Part shown: piece by piece, positions 56,640 to 64,000 of the stretch
Numbering within the stretch: position 1 is the stretch's first letter
How the letters are laid out: each line of letters starts with the position of its first letter
Notes under the pieces: model-generated
Seen by the model: the letters and a program-made list of their open reading frames with translations, nothing else
Databases searched by the model: none
Told to the model about the DNA's origin: nothing
From: Chamaelirium japonicum
Lineage: Eukaryota; Streptophyta; Magnoliopsida; Liliales; Melanthiaceae
DNA length: 64,000 nt
Assembly (NCBI GenBank): GCA_947650365.1
Contig: OX393553.1
Location: 71,099,463-71,163,462 of the forward strand
Direction of reading: 5' to 3'
Made by a program: the position numbers and the translations under genes

Positions 56640-57745
56640 AATTTTGCTAATGCATTGACACTGGCTTGAGGTCCCTCCTAACATTATAGAACCTACAAGG
56701 GGAGAAATCATGAGAGATCATTCTGCAGTCAGATATGATACTATGTATCCGCCATGGTAGAGAAGGTCTCCATCCGATAGGAGGTGAATGAGGACCTCAT
56801 TGTCCCCCTCCACAATAACAGCTTTAGAGCTTACAGCCTAGAAGAGAAGCCTTGGTCTCGATTTTGATGGATTCACAAACGCTGAAGGTGGCCCCTTCCG
56901 AAAGGATATGAGAGTACGAGTTGTCCTTGATGATATCACATGTAGCTGACAGAGATCTGTTCACTGCTCCATCGACATTGACTTGAGGACACCCAGGTCT
57001 AGTGGTAACCAGTGCGAAGGGTGCATCTTCAGAACCCGGGGATGAGCCGAGGTGAGGTATCTAAATAGGGCATTGGAGGCCGTCAAAGTAGATTACGATC
57101 TAGGCCATTCTCTATCGAAAATCCATTGATTCCTGGCCTTCCAGATGTTCCATAGGATGATGGATCCATATTTTAAAGAGAACTTGCTAGTTTTCTCCAA
57201 GCATAGTTGCTGCTCAATCCATTCACCGAGTGTTCACCGATTGCCTTCCATGTTGAACTTAATTGCACCCACCACGTCGGCCCCTTGAGTAGACTTTGCC
57301 ACAGTAGTGATGCTCCCGTCTTGGGTGAGAGATGCCAGAAGCTTGAGTGGAGTCTGTATATCTTAGTGAGAACTTGCACCCACTAATGATCCCGAACGCT
57401 CAAGCCGCCATCTAGATTGTGTTTGAAGAATTTGTTCCATCCAAGCCAGTAGGTGGTGCTTGCTAGATTCAAAACCCCACCAGAAATCTTTCTGAATGGA
57501 ATTCAGTTCGTTAATCAATGTTTGTGGGATAAGCATGGTAGACATGAAGTATATAGGAATAGAAGAAAAGAACATCTTGATGAGAATTGTTCTGCCGTAT
57601 TGCGAGAGGGACTTGGACTTCCAACCTTTTAGATTGGATTTCAGTTTGTCCACAAGTAAGGAGAAAGCTTTAAACTTCGATCTGTTGTAGATCGAATAAG
57701 GGAGATTATAATAGCCAATGATTCTGCCTGCGCCAGGTTGGCCCT
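56640..57745 (-). mobile_element. LINE (L1-type) fragment, RT C-terminus and zf-RVT region
   Basis: On the minus strand, 57,690-57,480 encodes a classic post-RT block (LKSNLKGWKSKSLSQYGR, TILIKMFFSSIPIYFMST, LNSIQKDFWWGFESSKHH). The part at 57,379-57,173 resembles the region before zf-RVT (LTKIYRLHSSFWHLSPKTGA). Lower coordinates hold decayed C-terminal sequence. Truncated, several frames, inactive. Confidence 0.75.
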
Positions 57746-58040
57746 CACCATCGACAATCCTCCTTCGTAGAAGCCGACCGTCAAACCATCTCACAAACGG
57801 AAGTATGGCCACCACCAAAACCGTCATGCACCACCATCATGAACCAACCCCATGCCATCATGAGCCACCCCCATGCACCACCACCACTACCTTTCAACAC
57901 CACCACCACAGCCGCTGCTTTCATGCACGCCGCCACTGGCACCACCGTTGTCGACGCCATGCACATACAAATTAAGGAACGTACTGATGATGGTTTCTCG
58001 TATAATTGCAAACGGTAACTTGATCCCAACGGTCACCGCC
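57746..58040. other. Spacer with CAC/CAT-rich low-complexity tract
   Basis: The ACCACCACC-rich stretch at 57,820-57,915 yields histidine-rich ORFs that look like composition artefacts. No gene is called. Confidence 0.4.
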
Positions 58041-58047
58041 AAAAACA

Positions 58048-58079
58048 CACGTGTTTCTAGGAAGGCAATCTATATAAGG
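58048..58079 (+). promoter_or_regulatory. Putative core promoter: G-box and TATA box
   Basis: CACGTG (58,048-58,053) lies 17 bases before TATATAAGG (58,071-58,079). A TATA box here would place transcription start near 58,105, about 180 bp before the small gene's ATG. The duplicate gene at 62,258 lacks both motifs because the duplication begins at 58,115. Confidence 0.5.
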
Positions 58080-58114
58080 AGATTGTTAGGGCTCTATTCG
58101 ATCGTTTTATTACC

Positions 58115-59983
58115 GCGCCGCGTACCAGCTGCTCTATCTCTCCCGCTCTCCACCTCTTCGCCGACTTCAAACCCTAATCTCTCACTCTCTCTCTCTCTCT
58201 AGAACTCTCTCTCTCTCTCTCTCACTTCGACCATCTTCACACCCTAATCTCTCTCTCATTCTCCGTCCCTATTCCGGCAATGGAGGATGACAACGACATC
58301 GATTGGGTCCGAGATCGCCGCCGAGGTGCTGATCGCATTATCCCGTCAGCCGCCGGCCGCGGTGAATTGGCCACAAGTTCCGGCGAGTGTACCCAGGAGG
58401 AGGCCAAGGTCTGGGACCATAACGCTGCAGGGGATACGAGAAGCGGAGGCAGAGCGGCAGCGAACGAGCCCTGAGATGCCTCAGACCTCTGGGAACGACA
58501 AGTCCTCCAGAGCGAAGCCCCCTGCGGCGAAGCGGTCAAGGGTTGATCAGGGTCCCTCCGGCGGCGTCGGCGGCAACGCTGGTGGAGACTCAAAGGTCAT
58601 GGTTCTTTCTTCCATCTTCTTTCCCAATTTCCTAAGGATCAGGGGATTCAAGAAATCCCAATTTCCTTTTTCTTTTCTTCCACATCGTTTCTTCTTTCTT
58701 TTCCCCTTTTCAATCGGTTGAACAAATTAAATACAGAAAAAAAATTCAGGAAATTTTTAATTTAACAAAGATTTGGTCTTGGCTAATTTCAGGTGATTGT
58801 GTGCCAGGCTACATCTTTGATACCGAGAATTCGACTCCCCAAGCCCGTCCAACAGCCACACGATCAACTCCAGCGAATGGGTGCCGTGCAGAACTCCGAG
58901 GCTCCCATCCCAATCGGCCATGATCTACCACAACAGATGCCGGCCTGCAGCGCTTGAATTCCCTCCGGCTCTGGCTCCAGCTCCGGCTCCGAAGGGCGGC
59001 TCAAATAACATCTAGACTCATCTGATGTTGCCCACATTGATCGATCATATCATTGTTTTGAATTAGTTCTAAACATAGAATTCATACACTATCCCTTCTC
59101 TTCGTAAATAGAAATGTATTTTGCCCACATTGAAATCATACGTACTATGGTTTTGAATTAGTTCTAAACATAGAATTCATACATCTTTAAAGTTAGCTAG
59201 TGCAGAGCCTCTCCCTCTTTATAAACATAGAATTCATAAATTGGGAGTGTACACTTTCTGTTTAGAATTTTTTATGACAGTGGTGTTACTGAATGCAGGC
59301 CTCATCCAAATTAATGAATATTGCTCTGATGGCCGGGGATTTGGATGGAGACCCATCCGTTTCTATCCGTAGTTCCTTATTTCAAACTCAATGGATACTA
59401 TTTATTTGTTCCGGTGGAATGAAGGCCTTCGGAACGGTAATTTACATTGGAAATAGCTAGTAATTGACGGGAAGACCACCCTAGCTCTTCTTGATGAAGT
59501 TTAAGTGGGACAGTGATTCCTCATGCCTATATTCTGTATGGTGGGATGAGGAACTTATTCCTGTGAAAACTGATACACTAAGTTACTACATTCCGTAAAG
59601 GCCGCCGTGCTTTCTGGATCATCGACTCACATTAGAGGTAAGCTTCACTGTCCAACCTCTTATCACTGAACTCTAATTTTGTCCTCTTTGGTCTTTATAC
59701 TTATTTGATTTGCGCGCAATTTTAGATAGAGATCGTACTGAATCAGGTGAATTTTAAAATGACTTTTATGTGTGTGTCTCTAACTCCAAATCAATCGAGA
59801 CATGTTTTAATTTTTGGGTAATGGTCCTAGAACTGACAGTCCAATAATTGGTGGCTGATTTCATAGGCGACATATTGATCGAATCGACGGTCCAACAATT
59901 GTTCTCTTTTTCAATCCTTGTCCGGAGTAGAAGAGAAAAAAGAGATCGAGAAACCACAAGAAGAATTGAAAAGGTTTTTATTT
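58115..59983 (+). repeat. Segmental duplication, copy 1
   Basis: Near-identical to 62,092-64,000 (which is cut by the window end). It includes the small two-exon gene and the RDR2 exon-3 pseudogene piece. Confidence 0.9.
58287..58957 (+). CDS. Hypothetical two-exon gene, copy 1
   Basis: I do not recognise the family. Exon 1 is 58,287-58,595 (103 codons, MTTTSIGSEIAAEVLIALS ...) and exon 2 is 58,793-58,957 (54 codons and stop); the intron is GT-AG. The predicted 157-residue product is basic, with NLS-like clusters PRRRPRS and KPPAAKRSR, and ends ...QQMPACSA. A second ATG seven bases upstream (58,280) opens another frame, MEDDNDIDWVRDRR..., which stops at 58,474. The longer frame is preferred because it stays open in both duplicates, whereas the other has an extra stop in copy 2. 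A one-base shift near codon 9 could once have joined the two frames. A TATA box lies upstream. Expression is unknown, and it could be a decayed gene end. Confidence 0.45.
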
Positions 59984-61424
59984 AATGCGCCATCAACTAT
60001 ATTTCATTGTATGGACTATATGTATTGTTCAATGACTTCTTTGACTTATGACAAAAAAAGGGGTCTAAACTAACTTTTATTCTGATAATACACCCACTTT
60101 CCTCTGGTTTTATTAATCCTATAATTCACCTTGTGACGTTTTTGAACTTTACCCAAATATATCCTGAAATAACTTTTTACTCTTTCATTGCAAATGCTTG
60201 CATGCACCATGAGTAACCCACACCAGTAAAAGCCTAGAAAATAAGATTCAATCCTTAAAGAAAAGGAATATAGAAAAAAATCTACAAGACCTCATCTAAA
60301 TTTTTATTTATGGCCAACATCTCTTGATTGGTAACTCATACTTTTCATCCCTCTAGGTCATAACATAAATAATTATCCCCTCCCCCTTTTCTCTCGGTCT
60401 CTCTCTCCAACCCAACCCAACCCAACCCCAAACACTCACTCCAAAACACACACAACCCAAATGACCACCACAAAAAATCATTAAAACTAAGCTATGAACA
60501 TAAAGGAAAATTAAAGCTGCATCATTATCGATCTAAAATCACATATAATTATTTTAATAAATTAATATATAATCCTAGCTCTCTCAACTCATGATTTAGT
60601 ATTTTTAATAATGAATGTCGCATCGTTTACAACACATGGTCAAACAAATATCGATATACATACCTGTTTTTTAAGGTTACTTGCACTGCTAGAAGAAAAG
60701 GATGCAATTCATTAATATCGAAGATTAGAGTTAGATAATTGGAATTTCCACTCTTCTTAAACTATATCTAACTTCTATGTTGTATATCATTTGAGAGCAC
60801 GGTTCAAATGTTCGTTATCAGGTCTAGTGGTCTAGTATAGGCAGGAAAAAAATCCGATGCGACTCGGCGATACGTCACGAACGAAACAAAGGGAAGACAG
60901 CATATATATGGGCGCTCAGGCTTCCTAATTGCTATTGTGGCTCGGGCTGATAAAAAATCTGCAGGAGATTCTAAAGTTATTTGTTGATTACATGATCAAT
61001 GACACCCTGGGTGTGGTTTATGCGGACCGCCAACAGATGAAAGCCCAGAGTAGCGAATGCCTCCGGCTTGCAAGTCTACAAAACAGGAGCTCCAGCTGAA
61101 ATGCCAAAGATACTCAAACCCAAAGAGTTCCTGGATTTTATGGAACGATGGGACAGGCCGATGTACCCTTCAACCGGAGTTTTGGGAAAGCTCTACAGAG
61201 CAGCCTCGAGTCATGTGGAGAAGTCTGAAGACCTCAGCAATATTCCCTATGACTGTGATCTTGTAGAAGGTTACGAGGGTTTTATAGAAGCTGCTGAAGG
61301 ATGTTATGATCGGTACGCAGAGAAGGTGAGCTCCTTGATGAGCTATTACGAGGTAGAGCACGAAGATGGGATACTGACGGGTAATCTGCGGAACCAGTCG
61401 ATATATCTGTAGAGAGATAAGAAC
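59143..61424 (+). pseudogene. RDR2 3' fragment pseudogene (end of intron 2 to part of exon 4)
   Basis: Collinear with 37,985 to about 39,780. It begins with the last part of intron 2 (TGACAGTGGTGTTACTGAATG, first 20 bases shared in kind). An exon 3 copy (59,299-59,637) still contains the DLDGD codons at 59,337-59,352 but is split by about 170 extra bases and has a stop (CCGTAA). An intron 3 copy with insertions follows. An exon 4 copy (60,965-61,424) lacks two short pieces present in RDR2 and breaks off after the NQSIYL block, where a stop (TAG) occurs. It cannot make a polymerase. Confidence 0.9.
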
Positions 61425-61554
61425 AAATAAATTGGACTTTGTTAATAGTAAATTTTTGTAAATTATAGACTGCTCTTGCTCTTCTTGTTGTTGAAATTGC
61501 AAATAACAGTCTCAAGGCAATTAAATTTGGCTTTGAGATAAAGATGCTTCTACA

Positions 61555-61880
61555 TACCCTCTACTTTTTTTTAAACAATTTGATCACTGAACTATGCTCT
61601 TTCTGCATTAAGCTCCCTCCATCAGCATTAAGCTCCCTCCATCAGCTTTTTATCCCAAAAATATATACACCTATCAATTTCCTGAAAGGCTCAAAATTGT
61701 TTTAAGATATTTAATTTACGCTTACACGGGCAAGGGTATTTTCGGAATAAAAATTGACAGAGGGGGCTAAATGTAGATGAAGCATAGTTCAGGGATCAAT
61801 TTTTTCAAAAAAAAAGTTGAGGGACTAATATGAAATGAGGTGTATAGTTCTTTGGGGCTTTTTGTGATTTGCCCTAAAAA
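61555..61880. mobile_element. Long-TIR foldback MITE (copy 2)
   Basis: Related to 3,832-4,172: shares CACTGAACTATGCT/CCTGAACTAT-type arms, AAGGGTATTTTCGGAATAAA and AGTTGAGGGAC, in the same order. A short GCATTAAGCTCCCTCCATCA phrase is repeated in tandem near 61,610. Confidence 0.6.
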
Positions 61881-62053
61881 GCTCCAGTTTGAGTTTGATG
61901 GGATTGGCACAAGGGGGTGTCGGTGCGCCATCGATCATAGGTTTTGCCTATAAAATGACATCCAGAATTTTTTGAGAAACGGAACAAAAAGTATTAATAA
62001 TTTAATAAACAGAACAAAAGTTGTATAATTGAAAAAAAAATGAATATTATGTC

Positions 62054-62090
62054 ATCTCAAATGGCGTAAAGTATTTACGCCATTTGAGAT
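62054..62090. repeat. 17-bp perfect palindrome at the duplication border
   Basis: ATCTCAAATGGCGTAAA, loop GTA, then its exact reverse complement TTTACGCCATTTGAGAT. The next base but one starts the duplicated segment (62,092). Confidence 0.95.
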
Positions 62091-62257
62091 AGCGCCGCGT
62101 ACCAGCTGCTCTATCTCTCCCGCTCTCCACCTCTTCGCCGACTTCAAACCCTAATCTCTCACTCTCTCTAGAGAACTCTCTCTCTCTCTCTCTCACTTCG
62201 ACCATCTTCACACCCTAATCTCTCTCTCATTCTCCGTCCCTATTCCGGCAATGGAGG

Positions 62258-62979
62258 ATGACAACGACATCGATTGGGTCCGAGATCGCCGCCGAGGTGC
62301 TGATCGCATTATCCCGTCAGCCGCCGGCCGCGGTGAATTGGCCACAAGTTCCGGCGAGTGTACCCAGGAGGAGGCCAAGGTCTAGGACCATAACGCTGCA
62401 GGGGATACGAGAAGCGGAGGCAGAGCGGCAGCGAACGAGCCCTGAGATGCCTCAGACCTCTGGGAACGACAAGTCCTCCAGAGCGAAGCCCCCTGCGGCG
62501 AAGCGGTCAAGGGTTGATCAGGGTCCCTCCGGCAGCGTCGGCGGCAACGCTGGTGGAGACTCAAAGGTCATGGTTCTTTCTTCCATCTTCTTTCCCAATT
62601 TCCTAAGGATCAGGGGATTCAAGAAATCCCAATTTCCTTTTTCTTTTCTTCCACATCGTTTCTTCTTTCTTTTCCCCTTTTCAATCGGTTGAACAAATTA
62701 AATACAGAAAAAAAATTCAGGAAATTTTTAATTTAACAAAGATTTGGTCTTGGCTAATTTCAGGTGATTGTGTGCCAGGCTACATCTTTGATACTGAGAA
62801 TTCGACTCCCCAAGCCCGTCCAACAGCCACACGATCAACTCCAGCGAATGGGTGCCGTGCAGAACTCCGAGGCTCCCATCCCAATCGGCCATGATCTACC
62901 ACACCAGATGCCGGCCTGCAGCGCTCGAATTCCCTCCGGCTCTGGCTCCAGCTCCGGCTCCGAAGGGCGGCTCAAATAA
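62258..62979 (+). CDS. Hypothetical two-exon gene, copy 2
   Basis: Tandem duplicate of the gene at 58,287. Exon 1 is 62,258-62,566 and exon 2 is 62,764-62,979, giving 174 predicted residues. It is longer than copy 1 because a CGA codon stands where copy 1 has TGA, adding a Ser/Gly-rich end. Only a few residue changes separate the rest (G to R, G to S). The promoter motifs of copy 1 lie outside the duplicated segment. Family unknown; whether it is expressed is unknown. Confidence 0.4.
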
Positions 62980-63229
62980 CATCTAGACTCATCTGATGTT
63001 GCCCACATTGATCGATCATATCATTGTTTTGAATTAGTTCTAAACATAGAATTCATACACTATCCCTTCTCTTCGTAAATAGAAATGTATTTTGCCCACA
63101 TTGATCGATCATGTCATTGTATATCTGGTTTTGAATTAGTTCTAAACATAGAATTCATACACAATCCCTTCTCTTCGTAAATAGAAATGTATTTTATCCA
63201 CATTGAAATCATAAATACTATGGTTTTGA

Positions 63230-64000
63230 ATTAGTTCTAAACATAGAATTCATACATCTTTAAAGTTAGCTAGTGCAGAGCCTCTCCATCTTTATAAACA
63301 TAGAATTCATAAATTGGGAGTGTACACTTTCTGTTTAGAATTTTTTATGACAGTGGTGTTACTGAATGCAGGCCTCATCCAAATTAATGAATATTGCTCC
63401 GTAGTTCCTTATTTCAAACTCAATGGATACTATTTATTTGTTCCGGTGGAATGAAGGCCTTCGGAACGGTAATTTACATTGTAAATAGCTAGTAATTGAC
63501 GGGAAGACCACCCTAGCTCTTCTTGATGAGGTTTAAGTGGGACAGTGATTCCTCATGCCTATATTCTGTATGGTGGGATGAGGAACTTATTCCTGTGAAA
63601 ACTGATACACTAAGTTACTACATTTCGTAAAGGCCGCCGTGCTTTCTGGATCATCGACTCACATTAGAGGTAAGCTTCACTGTCCCAACCTCTTATCACT
63701 GAACTCTAATTTTGTCCTCTTTGGTCTTTATACTTATTTGATTTGCTCGCAATTTTAGATAGAGATCGTACTGAATCGGGTGAATTTTAAAATGACTTTT
63801 ATGTCTGTGTCTCTAACTCCAAATCAATCGAGACATGTTTTAATTTTTGGGGTAATGGTCCTAGAGCTGACAGTCCAATAATTGGTGGCTGATTTCATAG
63901 GCGACATATTGATCGAATCGACGGTCCAACAATTGTTCTCTTTTTCAATCCTTGTCCGGAGTAGAAGAGAAAAAAGAGATCGAGAAACCACAAGAAGAAT
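63230..64000 (+). pseudogene. Second RDR2 3' fragment pseudogene (cut by window end)
   Basis: Copy of 59,143-59,983 within the segmental duplication. Its exon 3 piece (63,369-63,667) has lost 41 bp that include the DLDGD codons. An exon 4 copy, if present, lies beyond the window. Confidence 0.85.

Larger units (their letters stand above)
62092..64000 (+). repeat. Segmental duplication, copy 2 (runs off the window)
   Basis: Starts GCGCCGCGTACCAGCTGC like 58,115 and stays collinear to the last base of the window. There are only scattered differences, one 41-bp loss near 63,400 and one extra internal repeat (63,100-63,180). Confidence 0.9.

Noticed and set aside
57718-58029. Histidine-rich ORF and its Gly/Val-rich antisense
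   Set aside because: CAC/CAT low-complexity tract without neighbours or conserved motifs.

Overview
This window is nuclear DNA of a flowering plant. It holds GT-AG introns, a plant ATL-type RING-H2 gene, an RDR2-type RNA-dependent RNA polymerase gene, and typical plant transposons (Ty1/copia and Ty3/gypsy LTR elements, a Cassandra-like LTR, L1-type LINEs, tRNA-derived SINEs, Helitrons, hAT and PIF/Harbinger-like MITEs). Long CT/GA and poly-C/G tracts are common. The GC-rich first exon and AT-richer later exons of RDR2 hint at a monocot, but this is weak evidence and the species is not identified.

Layout. 1-4,170: two snapback MITEs and two decayed L1-type LINE pieces. 4,170-8,600: an intact ATL46-like E3 ligase gene (5,434-6,615, +), followed by a broken copy of its own 3' end (about 7,840-8,600) that carries a SINE. 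9,000-19,260: a second SINE, a copia 5' remnant, then a 1.94-kb tandem duplication. Its second unit was split by a young copia element (13,307-18,663) with near-identical 166-bp LTRs and a 5-bp target duplication. 19,260-22,646: Helitron-like ends and a microsatellite-rich stretch upstream of RDR2.

22,647-40,029: a complete RDR2 gene of four exons encoding about 1,121 residues with the catalytic DLDGD motif. Intron 2 is 10.4 kb long and contains an old copia-type LTR element which itself contains an internally deleted LINE. Exon 2 carries an unusual 48-bp in-frame insertion copied from 86 bp upstream and read in another frame.

40,150-47,410: a LINE tail, a head-to-tail run of related Helitrons (41,553-46,261) with a hAT MITE inside, and one more Helitron in the opposite orientation. 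47,729-55,791: a non-autonomous gypsy-type element with gag only, whose remaining interior is mostly a series of unrelated tandem arrays, including about 15 copies of a hairpin-forming 59-bp unit. 56,170-57,750: a short tandem repeat and another LINE fragment.

58,040-64,000: a small two-exon gene of unknown function followed by a broken copy of RDR2 exons 3-4. This composite is repeated about 3.97 kb further on, and the second copy runs off the window. The second copy starts just downstream of the first copy's TATA box and next to a 17-bp perfect palindrome.

Functionally, only ATL46 (membrane-bound ubiquitin ligase) and RDR2 (makes double-stranded RNA for 24-nt siRNAs that silence transposons) can be named with confidence. 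RDR2 is itself surrounded and invaded by the kinds of element it silences, and partial RDR2 copies lie 20 kb downstream.
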